DNA of 64,000 nt, from contig CANLTJ010000007.1 of assembly GCA_947493995.1 (NCBI GenBank), positions 62,001-126,000 of the forward strand, given 5' to 3'. Within the stretch, counting starts at the first letter, position 1. Each line of letters begins with the position of its first letter. This document shows, one piece after another, positions 27,310 to 37,778 of this stretch. The notes beneath the pieces were generated by a model that was not told the DNA's origin, made no database searches, and saw nothing but the letters and a program-made list of their open reading frames with translations. Source of the DNA: an uncultured Arachnia sp. Its GTDB lineage: Bacteria > Actinomycetota > Actinomycetes > Propionibacteriales > Propionibacteriaceae. The position numbers were made by a program, and so were the translations under genes.

Positions 27310-28674
27310 TCAGTCGTAGGTGTTGATGTGGACGTGGTCCTTGTGGTTGGCGGTGTCGTTGCCGCGGCTGGCCATGGGACGCCAACCCTGCGAGTTGCGA
27401 GCAACACTCCAGATCTGTTGATCGAAGATGATGTAGCTGATGCCGAACTCGGCGGCATGGGCACGGTAGTAGCGTGCAATCTCCCATCCAAGGGCCATGT
27501 TGGACTTGTAATTGGGGATCATGACGTCCACTGCACGCCCGGCGGGATGGTCGGGCGTCACGCTCTGGCGCCATCCATACATCGTCTTGATGGCCGGTTG
27601 CGTTGCCCAGATGTGACGAATCACCTTCTTGGTGTTGGCGTTCGTCCTGTCCAGACCGCTGGAGTACCCCCTGTTGAGGCTGCCCCCCGTGTTGGAACTT
27701 CCCCCCGGAGCACTGGGTTCGCTGGCGCTCAGATACCGAGCCGTCACCCAGCGGAGCGCCCCGTTGTACACGATCTCGGCTCGACCGCTCGAAACCTTCC
27801 CGGTCACATCGACCACCGAGCCGCGCGCGATCTCCCCCGTGTGGGCGGTGCCGGTTGCGGCGTTCCAGATGTTGAGATTCGCGGTCGCGTAGCGTTTCGT
27901 CGTCGACGGCAGCGTCGGCCGGCTCGGGGAAGTCGTGGAACCTGAGACCCTGGTGACGAAGGAATTGTTGACCCAGCGCACATTTCCCTGCCACACCACC
28001 TGCGCCACGCCATTGGTGACCACTCCGGTGACGTCGAGGATGGTCCCGCGTGCCACGGTCCCCAGCGACGTGAAACTGCGGTCAGCCGTGGTGCGGATCA
28101 TGAGGCCGGCCGTCGCCCTTACCCTGCCGGTCACGTCCGGCAGGGACTGGCTCGGTGCGCCAGCGGACGACGACAGGTACGACGTGGCAGCCCACAGCGT
28201 CGTGGAGTTGTGGATCACCTGGCTGTAGGCGCCGCTGGCGGTACCGGTGAGGCGCAGCTTCGTGCCCGTGCTGGCCACCCGCGAGACGGGACTGGAGAGA
28301 CTCGGCCCCGTGCGAAGGTTGAGATTGGCGATCGTGTAGACATCGCCCGTTGTGGATGCCGACGGCTTCTCGATCACCACCGAGTTGCTGGTGAGGTAGG
28401 CGGTGGCGATGTAGGCGGTCCTGCCCCTGTGTGTCACAGCAGTCCAGCCCCCACTGGAGCTGATCGACTGGATTTGCTGGCCCTTGTACAGAACGCCAAG
28501 TCGGGCGGAACTGGTGCTGGCATCGGCCCGGATATTGACAGCGGTGGTGGCGGTGACCGTCGAGTTGGCGGCGTCCGCCAGCGGCCCCAGCGCGACGGAG
28601 CCCACGGTTTGCACGAGGGCGGCAGCGGCCACAGCGGCGACGGCCGTGCGGGCGCCTCTCAAAATCGGATTCAT
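27310..28674 (-). CDS. Secreted protein with four SH3b repeats and M15-like C-terminal domain
   Basis: A 454-residue exported protein. An N-terminal signal peptide (to about 35) is followed by four bacterial SH3-like repeats at about 38-97, 108-170, 180-245 and 260-320, each of the form NIR...G.V..G....V...G...W....YL. The C-terminal 120 residues (HPAGRAVDVMIPN, the GISYIIFDQQIW segment and the terminal DHVHINTYD) form a domain with M15-peptidase-like His/Asp ligands, as in ARB_07466-type proteins. It probably binds and possibly cleaves peptidoglycan outside the cell. Two direct repeats lie just upstream (28690-28720). Confidence 0.8.
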   Translation of the reverse strand: MNPILRGARTAVAAVAAAALVQTVGSVALGPLADAANSTVTATTAVNIRADASTSSARLGVLYKGQQIQSISSSGGWTAVTHRGRTAYIATAYLTSNSVVIEKPSASTTGDVYTIANLNLRTGPSLSSPVSRVASTGTKLRLTGTASGAYSQVIHNSTTLWAATSYLSSSAGAPSQSLPDVTGRVRATAGLMIRTTADRSFTSLGTVARGTILDVTGVVTNGVAQVVWQGNVRWVNNSFVTRVSGSTTSPSRPTLPSTTKRYATANLNIWNAATGTAHTGEIARGSVVDVTGKVSSGRAEIVYNGALRWVTARYLSASEPSAPGGSSNTGGSLNRGYSSGLDRTNANTKKVIRHIWATQPAIKTMYGWRQSVTPDHPAGRAVDVMIPNYKSNMALGWEIARYYRAHAAEFGISYIIFDQQIWSVARNSQGWRPMASRGNDTANHKDHVHINTYD

Positions 28675-28689
28675 GGCTGGGGGACCTCT

Positions 28690-28720
28690 TCATCTACGAC
28701 GTTTGCGAGTCATCTACGAC
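28690..28720. promoter_or_regulatory. Pair of 11-bp direct repeats upstream of the SH3 gene
   Basis: TCATCTACGAC occurs at 28690-28700 and 28710-28720, a 20-bp period of about two helical turns, 16 bp before the start codon at 28674 on the minus strand. The spacing suits a dimeric regulator; the regulator is unknown. Confidence 0.4.
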
Positions 28721-29033
28721 TTTCGGATCCATGTACCGCTTCCTCGAAGCCCGGGAGCCTCCGACACATGCATCCGTTGCCGGAGACTAGGCAGCGCCGA
28801 CGTGGGGACACAAGTTCCCCTTGAGAAGAACGCAGGCTTCTCAGGGTGGAATCGCAGCAGGCGTGCAGGAGATGGCGTGCCGGGGGCACAACGGTTGAGC
28901 CTGACCAAACACTTTTGACTACGGTCGAGACAATTCGATGCCAGCCAGCGAGTCTGTGGAACCGCACATGAGAACCACCTGAGAACCCCAAGGGGCCCAC
29001 CGTCTGAAATCCGTCTCAAGCGGCACTTCAGGT
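28721..29033. other. Long intergenic region without a recognised gene
   Basis: About 310 bp between the SH3 protein and the GroEL-like protein genes, probably a long leader or promoter region of the SH3 gene. It was read for a c-di-AMP riboswitch, common before such genes, but the conserved elements were not found. Confidence 0.4.
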
Positions 29034-29687
29034 TCACCCTTTGCTGTGACCCCTCCCGACCACGCGGATGGAGGAGATGTCACTACTCCAGGACTCAGCG
29101 AAACCCAGGGCATCCCGTGGTATCCACCCGGCCTTGAGGTCGGAACTCTCCAGAATCTGTCCTCCCACATGGTCCTGCAGTTGCATCAGCTGGGCGGGAT
29201 TGGCCTCCACGGCCAGCACGGGAAGCTCCACCACCCGCCGGTTGGCCTTGAGAGTTGCGAGCACATCGGCGTCGAATGACGCCGCCGCAATGACCAGTGA
29301 CCGGCCTGCGGACGCGTCGCTGAGAGGTCCGAGGAGTTCGCGGATGGAGGAGATGTGTCCAGTCACGAGCAGGACCGTGCAGTCCTGCAGTTCTGCGATG
29401 GGTCCGGCCGTGGCGAAGTCGGCATCCATGTGTCCGAAGTCCAGCCGAGGCACCTCCCCGGATGCGTCCCGTGGCCGGCGACCGGTCCTGGGCGCCGGCA
29501 GGGAGTCGACGGCATCCTGCGAGATGTAGTCGGGCACCACCGCATCCACCTCAGCGTCGCCCCTGAGGGGTGGCTGTTGAAGCTCCTTCTCCCTGGCTCG
29601 GCGTCGGTGCCGGTCGACGAGCACCGCCACCACCAGCAGCGGCACACCCACCGAAAGAGCCACCACGATGCCGATCCAGTCACCCAT
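29034..29687 (-). CDS. Membrane-anchored protein with GroEL apical-domain-like segment
   Basis: A 217-residue protein with one N-terminal membrane helix (about 4-24), a basic stop (DRHRRRAREK), a linker of about 50 residues and a C-terminal domain (81-212) resembling the chaperonin apical domain. LDFGHMDADFAT parallels the GroEL FDRGYLSPYF strand, HISSIRELLGPL parallels KISNIREMLPVL, SLVIAAASFDADVLATLKAN parallels the LLIIAEDVEGEALATLVVN region, and HVGGQILESSDL parallels LTGGTVISEEIG. The equatorial ATPase parts are absent and the PGFGDRRKAML stretch is shortened. ATG 29687 has AGAGG just upstream; an earlier ATG would start inside the mobile-element fragment. Function unknown; substrate or peptide binding at the membrane is inference. 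Confidence 0.65.
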   Translation of the reverse strand: MGDWIGIVVALSVGVPLLVVAVLVDRHRRRAREKELQQPPLRGDAEVDAVVPDYISQDAVDSLPAPRTGRRPRDASGEVPRLDFGHMDADFATAGPIAELQDCTVLLVTGHISSIRELLGPLSDASAGRSLVIAAASFDADVLATLKANRRVVELPVLAVEANPAQLMQLQDHVGGQILESSDLKAGWIPRDALGFAESWSSDISSIRVVGRGHSKG

Positions 29688-29697
29688 GTCCTCTAGG

Positions 29698-29747
29698 GAA
29701 CCACTGATCAATCATGTCCAGGCTGCGGCGCACCGGATCGGGCGATC
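29698..29747. mobile_element. 50-bp end fragment of the 6.4-kb MITE-like element
   Basis: About 47 of 50 bases match 6413-6462, including the terminal repeat GAACCACTGATCAAT. The other end is missing. The fragment lies directly before the ribosome site of the GroEL-like gene and 70 bp from tRNA-Lys. Confidence 0.7.
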
Positions 29748-29767
29748 TGTGCTCCCCCAGCCTGCCA

Positions 29768-29797
29768 TTGGGTACCAGCTTGTGAATCCACTAGACT
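29768..29797 (+). promoter_or_regulatory. Putative tRNA-Lys promoter
   Basis: TTGGGT at 29768-29773 and TAGACT at 29792-29797 are separated by 18 bases and lie about 20 bases before the tRNA. Confidence 0.5.
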
Positions 29798-29817
29798 TCC
29801 CGACGCGGTCACGACAC

Positions 29818-29890
29818 GCGCCCGTAGCTCAGTTGGTAGAGCAGGGGCCTTTTAAGCCTCGGGTCCTGGGTTCGAGCCCCAGCGGGCGCA
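29818..29890 (+). tRNA. tRNA-Lys (UUU)
   Basis: Acceptor GCGCCCG/CGGGCGC, D arm GCTC/GAGC, anticodon loop CTTTTAA (TTT) and T arm CTGGG-TTCGAGC-CCCAG all fold. CCA is not encoded. Confidence 0.95.
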
Positions 29891-29939
29891 CTGAAAACCG
29901 GTGGGGTCCTCCGCATCGTCGCAGGCAGTCCCAGCTGAT

Positions 29940-29968
29940 TTCACATCACTTGGAAAGACCGCTAGAGT
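29940..29968 (+). promoter_or_regulatory. Putative tRNA-Asp promoter
   Basis: TTCACA at 29940-29945 and TAGAGT at 29963-29968 with a 17-base spacer, about 35 bases before the tRNA. Confidence 0.45.
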
Positions 29969-30003
29969 TTCCTCGCTGGCCAAGCCAGCACGGTCAAGAA
30001 ATT

Positions 30004-30077
30004 GGCCCCGTAGCGCAGTTGGTTAGCGCGCCGCCCTGTCACGGCGGAGGTCGCGGGTTCGAGTCCCGTCGGGGTCG
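30004..30077 (+). tRNA. tRNA-Asp (GUC)
   Basis: Acceptor GGCCCCG/CGGGGTC (one G-U), D arm GCGC/GCGC, anticodon arm CCGCC-CTGTCAC-GGCGG (GTC) and T arm GCGGG-TTCGAGT-CCCGT. The discriminator is G; CCA is not encoded. Confidence 0.95.
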
Positions 30078-30105
30078 CTGGTGCAGCGCAGCAGCGCCGT
30101 CCTTT

Positions 30106-30182
30106 GGCCAGGTAGCTCAGCTGGTAGCAGCGTTCGCCTGAAAAGTGAAAGGTCGCCGGTTCGATCCCGGCCCTGGCCACCA
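30106..30182 (+). tRNA. tRNA-Phe (GAA)
   Basis: Acceptor GGCCAGG/CCTGGCC, anticodon arm TTCGC-CTGAAAA-GTGAA (GAA) and T arm GCCGG-TTCGATC-CCGGC; CCA encoded at 30180-30182. The D stem is slightly irregular (GCTC opposite CAGC, one mismatch). Only 28 bases separate it from tRNA-Asp, so the two are probably co-transcribed. Confidence 0.93.
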
Positions 30183-30185
30183 GCA

Positions 30186-30205
30186 CCCCCTCGTCGGGGG
30201 GTTTT
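30186..30205 (+). terminator. Rho-independent terminator after the tRNA pair
   Basis: CCCCCTCGTCGGGGGGTTTT: a five-pair GC stem, a short loop and a T run directly after tRNA-Phe. Confidence 0.75.
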
Positions 30206-30211
30206 CTGGTT

Positions 30212-31228
30212 TCAGGGGAGAATCTGCTCCTGCGCCGTTCGGGCGGAGTCCTCGGGGCCGTAGGTGGCGAGCCAGCGGCCGACCTCGGCGTAGTAGCGGC
30301 TGCGGGCCGGCTCGTCGGAGAGTGCGAGATCGTGCATGCCATCCTCGATCCGGATCAGCGTCACATGACCGCCCAGATGGTGGGCGCGAGCGGCGAGGGT
30401 TTCGACGTCCAGGATGATGTCTGCCCTGCGCAGGTCTTCACTCCACTTCCGGCGAAAGTCACTCCGCTCCGAGATGAGAACCAGCACTGGCACATCGATT
30501 GAGAGGCCTGCCGACACTTTTGCGTGCCCTCGCATGATGGCGGCCAGCCAGCCGACGCGGGCGACGAATGCATCTCCCCCCTTCAGCTGAAGGTCGTAGT
30601 CCCAGACGCCATCTTCCGCGGCGGAGATCGTTCGACTGTAGAAGCCGTTCTCGCTGAGTGGGAGGGCGGCCGTTGGTGACAGAGAACCCACTGCGCTGAA
30701 CATCCGACGCAGGGCTGGGCGCAACTCTGGATAGCCCTGCAGTTCGAGCCACGGCGAGTTCAGTATCAACGCCGACGCCACTCCCGGTCGCTCGTCGGCC
30801 CACAGTGTTGCGATCAGCCCACCTGTGGAATGGCCCATGATCACGAGGTCGTCATGTCCCTCTTCAGTGATGATGCGCACGGCTTCGTCGATCTCGTCGT
30901 GATAGGACGACAGGTCAGTCACGAAGCCACCAAGTTGCCCCGGCCTGAACGATCGGCCGTAGCGTCGAAGATCCAGGGCGTAGAAGTCGTAGCCCATTTC
31001 CGCCGTCTCAACGGCTAGTTGCGTCTGGAAGAAGTAGTCATTCCATCCGTGGATGTACAGCAAGGCCCGCCTTTGGCGTGGGGGGCGGTGCCTCACAAGC
31101 GTGGCGCACAGGGAGCCTTCCGGCTCACCCGCGTACTCCTGGGCATCGGGAAGATCTATGGTGACGCTCTGGAAGGACTCGAGCAAGGAGTCCTCAGCCC
31201 ACTTCGTCACAGCATGGACAGACGTCAC
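30212..31228 (-). CDS. Alpha/beta hydrolase (serine aminopeptidase/monoacylglycerol lipase-like)
   Basis: A 338-residue hydrolase of the S33/Hydrolase_4 group. LLYIHGWNDYFFQ (HGW at 60-62) forms the oxyanion region, GHSTGG at 132-137 holds nucleophile Ser134, and EDGMHDLALS near 300 supplies the catalytic His. No signal peptide is visible. The start is GTG 31228, overlapping the DUF3073 stop (GTGA), so it is coupled to that small gene. The substrate is unknown; a lipid ester is typical of the family. Confidence 0.8.
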   Translation of the reverse strand: MTSVHAVTKWAEDSLLESFQSVTIDLPDAQEYAGEPEGSLCATLVRHRPPRQRRALLYIHGWNDYFFQTQLAVETAEMGYDFYALDLRRYGRSFRPGQLGGFVTDLSSYHDEIDEAVRIITEEGHDDLVIMGHSTGGLIATLWADERPGVASALILNSPWLELQGYPELRPALRRMFSAVGSLSPTAALPLSENGFYSRTISAAEDGVWDYDLQLKGGDAFVARVGWLAAIMRGHAKVSAGLSIDVPVLVLISERSDFRRKWSEDLRRADIILDVETLAARAHHLGGHVTLIRIEDGMHDLALSDEPARSRYYAEVGRWLATYGPEDSARTAQEQILP

Positions 31229-31452
31229 CGAGAGGAGTCGTCGTCCTCGTCGTTGGGGTTTGAGCCGTTCGGGGAACCGTACTCCTCCGCCAGATCCGCG
31301 TATCCATCAGGAATTCGTTCGGATTCTGACACGTCGGTGTAGCTGTTTCCCCGAAGCTCGCGCTCCAGAGATCCGAAATCTGTATCCATGGGGCGATACT
31401 TCAGGTCTCGTGCAACCTTCGTCTGCTTCGCCTTCGCACGGCCGCGTCCCAT
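31225..31452 (-). CDS. DUF3073 family small protein
   Basis: A 75-residue charged protein: MGRGRAKAKQTKVARDLKY is the conserved actinobacterial DUF3073 start, followed by an acidic C-terminus (DEDDDSS). It has no membrane segment and no known function. In related genomes it often lies near purM; here purM is 3 kb away. It is the first cistron of a pair with the alpha/beta hydrolase. Confidence 0.85.
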   Translation of the reverse strand: MGRGRAKAKQTKVARDLKYRPMDTDFGSLERELRGNSYTDVSESERIPDGYADLAEEYGSPNGSNPNDEDDDSSR

Positions 31453-31658
31453 ATCGGGTCGACCCCCTCGCTGTGTCCTTCGCGGAGAACCGCGGAATGT
31501 GTCAATAACTCGTGGCCCATAGGCTACCCGAGGTCCTCACCAAGTCCAAAGGGCTCTCACCGCTGGATGCTCCGCAGAGATCGGGTGTGAACGAACGTGC
31601 AACCGATAGGCTGGCGCGGAATCGAGAACCAGATCCCCCACCGATGAGGAGTTCGCAC

Positions 31659-33872
<2,214 letters not shown>

Positions 33873-33885
33873 CACCGGGCACGGG

Positions 33886-33925
33886 AACGGGGCCGCAGCT
33901 GCGCGCTGCGACCCCGTTCTTCTGT
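33886..33925. terminator. Terminator hairpin after icd
   Basis: AACGGGG (33886-33892) pairs with CCCCGTT (33912-33918), the inner GCAG/CTGC also pairs, and CTTCTGT follows. It lies between convergent icd and the fasciclin gene and may serve both. Confidence 0.65.
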
Positions 33926-33955
33926 ATGACTACCGCTGAGGGTAGCGTCTCAGCG

Positions 33956-34627
33956 TCAGCCGAGCAGTGCGTCGACGTCGACCGTCGGCGGCACGAGGAC
34001 CGCGTCGATGGCGTGGATGACACCGTTGGAGGCATCAACGTCGGCCATGATGACGGTGGCGTCGTTCACCATGACACCACCTTCGGTCATGATCTCGACG
34101 GTGGAGCCCTCGACGGTCTCCACCTCGCCCGCGGTCACATCAGCGGACATGACCTCGGCCGGCAGAACGTGGTAGGTCAGGATGCTGGTCAGGGCGTCCT
34201 GGTTCTCGGGCATCAGCAAAGCATCGAGAAGGCCCTCGGGCAGGGCATCGAAGGCGTCGTCGGTGGGTGCGAACACCGTGAACGGACCTTCACTTGACAG
34301 CGTCTCGGTGAGGTCGGCGGCATTCACCGCAGCCACGAGGGTCTCGAAGTCGTCGTTGCCAGCGGCTACATCAACGATTGTGCCGGACCCTTCCATGGGA
34401 TCCTCGGAGTCCATCGGTTCATCCGACTCCATGGGATCCTCTGACTCCATCGGCTCCTCCGACTCCATGGGATCTTCCGACTCCATGGGCTCAGTCTCCA
34501 CGGGCTCGGTGGTGACCGGGTCCATGGTGGTGTCCATGTCGGTGTCGGTCTCGTCGGCATCCGTGCCGCAGCCGGCAACGAACAACAGGGCAGCCACACT
34601 CGCGGCGGCGGCGGTCTTGAACTTCAT
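33956..34627 (-). CDS. Fasciclin (FAS1) domain lipoprotein with acidic repeat linker
   Basis: A 223-residue surface lipoprotein: signal peptide with lipobox FVAGC (Cys20), an acidic spacer (about 21-82) holding six near-identical PMESED-type hexapeptides, and one FAS1 domain (about 85-223) with GPFTVFAPTDDAF, LTYHVLPAEV, VNDATV and NGVIHAIDAVLVP. FAS1 domains mediate adhesion; the spacer probably extends the domain through the wall. GAGGAG precedes ATG 34627. It stands alone between icd and purM. Confidence 0.88.
   Translation of the reverse strand: MKFKTAAAASVAALLFVAGCGTDADETDTDMDTTMDPVTTEPVETEPMESEDPMESEEPMESEDPMESDEPMDSEDPMEGSGTIVDVAAGNDDFETLVAAVNAADLTETLSSEGPFTVFAPTDDAFDALPEGLLDALLMPENQDALTSILTYHVLPAEVMSADVTAGEVETVEGSTVEIMTEGGVMVNDATVIMADVDASNGVIHAIDAVLVPPTVDVDALLG
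34394..34498. repeat. 18-bp tandem repeats coding the PMESED linker
   Basis: About six 18-bp units of the type CTCCATGGGATCCTCNGA within the fasciclin gene, in frame. Slippage here would change the spacer by whole hexapeptides. Confidence 0.75.
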
Positions 34628-34780
34628 GATTACTCCTCGCATGGGGGTGGAGCCATCGAACGTGGCTCCTACCCATGACTTCGCCGTCAACGTCGCATAC
34701 GGATGCACTTTCCCGGCAGGAGTTTTCTCGAAGGGCCATCCCACGAGTTGTGGGCGAGCATCTGCCCCGGCCCGATCACC

Positions 34781-35830
34781 TCACAGCAGCGTAGCTGCAC
34801 CACGACCGTTGTGCTGCTCGATCTCGCCGAGCACCCAACTGGCAATGCCGCGCTCCCCCAGAGTTTCCAGTGCAGCTGCCACCTGGTCCTGCGGCAGGAT
34901 CGCCACCATTCCCACTCCCATGTTGAGAGTGGCGTCGACATCGGACTGCTCCAGCGATCCGACAGATTGCACAAGTTCAAAGATGGGTGCCGGCGTCCAC
35001 GATGAGCGTTGCAGGACGGCACGCATGCCGTTGGGGATGACGCGGGCGACGTTGTTGGCCAGTCCTCCGCCGGTGATGTGGCTCATGGCGTGGATCTCGG
35101 CTTTGGCGATGAGATCGAGCACGTCGAGGGCATAGATCCGGGTGGGCTCCAGCAGTTCCTCTCCCAGGCTGCGTCCCAGTTCCTCCACGTGTCGCTCCAG
35201 CGACCAGCCCGCCTGCGTGAGCAGGACGTTCCGCACGAGGGAGTACCCGTTGGAGTGCAGTCCGGAGGCCTCCATGCCGATCACGGCGTCACCGGGCTTC
35301 ACACGGTGGGCGCCCAGGATGGAGTCGCGTTCCACCACGCCGGTGGTGGCTCCGGCGATGTCGTACTCGTCCGGTCCCAGCAGGCCGGGATGTTCCGCGG
35401 TCTCGCCGCCCACCAGCGAACAGCCGGCCGCGATGCATGCCTCGGCGATGCCGGAGACGATGGCGGCGATGCGTTCGGGAACCACTCGGCCACAGGCGAT
35501 GTAGTCCGTCACGAACAGCGGCTCGGCGCCGCTCACCACGAGATCGTCGACGAGCATGCCGATGAGGTCGAACCCGATGGTGTCGTGCTTGTCCAGGGCC
35601 TGGGCGATGGCCACCTTCGTGCCCACGCCGTCGGTGGAGGAGGCGAGGACTGGTTGCCGGAAATCCTTCAGCGCGCTGGCGTCGAAGAAGCCGGCGAACC
35701 CGCCGAGGGATCCCAGCACTTCAGGGCGACGGGTGCGGGCCACCGACGCTTTCATCAGTTCGACGGCCCTGTCACCTGCCTCGATGTCGACGCCGGCGGC
35801 CGCGTAGGCGCTCTGTGGGACGGATGTCAC
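34781..35830 (-). CDS. purM: Phosphoribosylformylglycinamidine cyclo-ligase PurM
   Basis: AIR synthetase, step five of purine synthesis: ATP-dependent ring closure of FGAM to AIR. The 349-residue protein shows STDGVGTKVAIAQ, IGFDLIGMLVDDLVVSGAEPLFVTDY, GGETAEHPGLLGPDEYDIAG, GDAVIGMEASGLHSNGYSLVR and HITGGGLANNVARV. GTG 35830 overlaps the purF stop (GTGA), so purF and purM are coupled. Confidence 0.96.
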   Translation of the reverse strand: MTSVPQSAYAAAGVDIEAGDRAVELMKASVARTRRPEVLGSLGGFAGFFDASALKDFRQPVLASSTDGVGTKVAIAQALDKHDTIGFDLIGMLVDDLVVSGAEPLFVTDYIACGRVVPERIAAIVSGIAEACIAAGCSLVGGETAEHPGLLGPDEYDIAGATTGVVERDSILGAHRVKPGDAVIGMEASGLHSNGYSLVRNVLLTQAGWSLERHVEELGRSLGEELLEPTRIYALDVLDLIAKAEIHAMSHITGGGLANNVARVIPNGMRAVLQRSSWTPAPIFELVQSVGSLEQSDVDATLNMGVGMVAILPQDQVAAALETLGERGIASWVLGEIEQHNGRGAATLL

Positions 35831-37293
35831 GACTCCTCCAGATGCAACAGTTCGGCCTGTCCGGGCGGGATCCCGATGGGATAGGAGCCGTCGAAACAGG
35901 CCCGGCACAACTGCGGAGCGGGGATCTCGGTGGCGGCGGTCAGACCGTCGAGCGATACATGTCCCAGGCTGTCCGCCCCGATGGAGCGGCACACCTCTTC
36001 CACCGTCAAGCCGGGAGCGATGAGCTCGGCTCGGCTGGCGAAGTCGATGCCGTAGAAGCACGGCCACTCCACCGGTGGCGAGGAGATGCGTACGTGCACC
36101 TCGCGCGCGCCGGCCTCCCGGAGCATCCGGACCAGCGCGCGCTGCGTGTTGCCGCGCACGATGGAGTCGTCCACCACCACGAGCCGTTTGCCGTCGATCA
36201 CCTCGCGAAGCGGGTTGAGCTTCAGGCGGATACCGAGCTGGCGGATGGTTTGGCTGGGTTGGATGAAGGTGCGTCCCACGTAGGAGTTCTTGACGAGACC
36301 CTGTCCGTAGTCAATACCTGACTCCTGGGCATACCCGATGGCCGAGGGTGTGCCCGATTCGGGGACGGGAATCACGAGGTCCGCCTCCACGGGGTGCTCG
36401 CGCGCGAGTTGTCGCCCGATCTCCACCCGCGTGGCGTGGACGCCCTGGCCCGCGATCGTCGTATCGGGACGGGCGAGGTAGACGTATTCGAAGAGACAGC
36501 CCTTGGGGTCGGCAGGCGCGAAGCGTTGCGTCCGCAAGCCCGCCTCATCGATGGTGATGAGTTCGCCGGGTTCCACCTCGCGCACGAAACTGGCACCCAC
36601 GATGTCCAGAGCGGCTGTCTCCGAGGCAACCACCCAGCCATTCGCCAGGCGTCCGAGCACCAGGGGGCGGATGCCGTGGGGATCCCGCGCGGCGAACAAC
36701 GCCGTCTCCGTCATGAACGTGATGCAGAACGCACCCCGCAGCCGGGGCAGGACCTCCATGGCTGCCGTCTCCGGATCGTCACCCAGGCTGACAAGCAGGG
36801 CGGTCACCAGTGACGTGTCGTTGGTGGAGTCCATCGTCTTCTTCTCGGGCACACGTTCCGTGGGGTTCACCTCGGCGAGCCATTGCTGGAGTTCGGCTGT
36901 GTTGGTGAGGTTGCCGTTGTGCCCGAGCGCCAGGCCACCAGCTGTCGTGGCGCGGAAAGTGGGCTGCGCGTTGTGCCAGTTGGAGGCTCCCGTCGTGGAG
37001 TACCGGGTGTGCCCCACGGCAACCCTGCCCTTGAGGGAGGTGAGAGTGGCCTCGTCGAACACCTGCGCCACGAGGCCCATGTCCTTGAACACCATGATCC
37101 TGCGACCGTTGGAGACGGCGATACCGGCGGATTCCTGCCCTCGATGCTGTAGCGCGAAGAGCCCGTAGTACGTCAGCTGGCTGACATCCTCCCCGGGTGC
37201 CCAGACACCGAAGACGCCGCAGGCGTCCTGGGGTGCCCGTTCCTGGGGGTCGATGTCGAGGCTGAGGCGGCCATCCGGGCGAAGCACCAGCAC
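35827..37293 (-). CDS. purF: Amidophosphoribosyltransferase PurF
   Basis: Glutamine PRPP amidotransferase, the committed step of purine synthesis. In 488 residues an Ntn glutaminase domain starts at Cys25 (after a short propeptide ending PQDA; CGVFGVW), with HRGQESAGIAV and VGHTRYSTTG, and a phosphoribosyltransferase domain follows, with PRPP loop VVVDDSIVRGNTQ. The GTG start has AAGGG seven bases upstream. It precedes purM with a GTGA overlap; a small gene is divergent. Confidence 0.96.
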   Translation of the reverse strand: MLVLRPDGRLSLDIDPQERAPQDACGVFGVWAPGEDVSQLTYYGLFALQHRGQESAGIAVSNGRRIMVFKDMGLVAQVFDEATLTSLKGRVAVGHTRYSTTGASNWHNAQPTFRATTAGGLALGHNGNLTNTAELQQWLAEVNPTERVPEKKTMDSTNDTSLVTALLVSLGDDPETAAMEVLPRLRGAFCITFMTETALFAARDPHGIRPLVLGRLANGWVVASETAALDIVGASFVREVEPGELITIDEAGLRTQRFAPADPKGCLFEYVYLARPDTTIAGQGVHATRVEIGRQLAREHPVEADLVIPVPESGTPSAIGYAQESGIDYGQGLVKNSYVGRTFIQPSQTIRQLGIRLKLNPLREVIDGKRLVVVDDSIVRGNTQRALVRMLREAGAREVHVRISSPPVEWPCFYGIDFASRAELIAPGLTVEEVCRSIGADSLGHVSLDGLTAATEIPAPQLCRACFDGSYPIGIPPGQAELLHLEES

Positions 37294-37340
37294 AGCGTAC
37301 CCTTAAACATTGTCATCATCCACAGATCGGATACCCCACC

Positions 37341-37739
37341 ATGATCTCGTTGTCGCTCGCTCTCGCACTCCGTGATGCTGGACTCCAGTGGCGTCCCCGG
37401 CAGGGAGATCGGTTCACCGTCAGTGCCCCGGAAATGGCCGACGACGTGTTCCATCTGGCGGACATGGTCATCGAGGCTCGCTCGCTGAGTTCGGGCACAG
37501 TCCTTGCGTTCAACGGCACCACTGAGTGGGCGCTGGATTCGGTGGAGCAGGACAAGACGGTGTGGTTGCCGGATGAGACGCATCTGCGGGATGCACTTGG
37601 TGACGCCTTCCTCCATCTCGCCCGCCGCGATGGTCGCTATGAGGTGCGGATCTCCATGGACGGGGAAGATCATGTGTTCCACGACGATGACGTCGAGAAT
37701 GCCTACGGCCAGGCGCTGTTGTCGCTCCTGACGCAATAG
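37341..37739 (+). CDS. Hypothetical protein divergent from purF
   Basis: A 132-residue acidic soluble protein (MISLSLALALRDAGLQWRPRQGDRF start) that I do not assign to a family. Short homologues in the same place beside purF are, from memory, common in actinobacteria and function is unknown. The predicted pattern is mixed alpha/beta with a C-terminal DDDVENAYGQALLSLL helix. It is divergent from purF by 47 bp, so both may be driven from one region. Repeats fill the space after its stop. Confidence 0.7.
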   Translation: MISLSLALALRDAGLQWRPRQGDRFTVSAPEMADDVFHLADMVIEARSLSSGTVLAFNGTTEWALDSVEQDKTVWLPDETHLRDALGDAFLHLARRDGRYEVRISMDGEDHVFHDDDVENAYGQALLSLLTQ

Positions 37740-37778
37740 CGAACACACCCGGTCGCCCACTAGCGCTCGGCGACAAAC

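Noticed and set aside
28721..29033. c-di-AMP riboswitch before the SH3 gene
   Set aside because: The conserved core elements were not found, only generic GC-rich hairpins.
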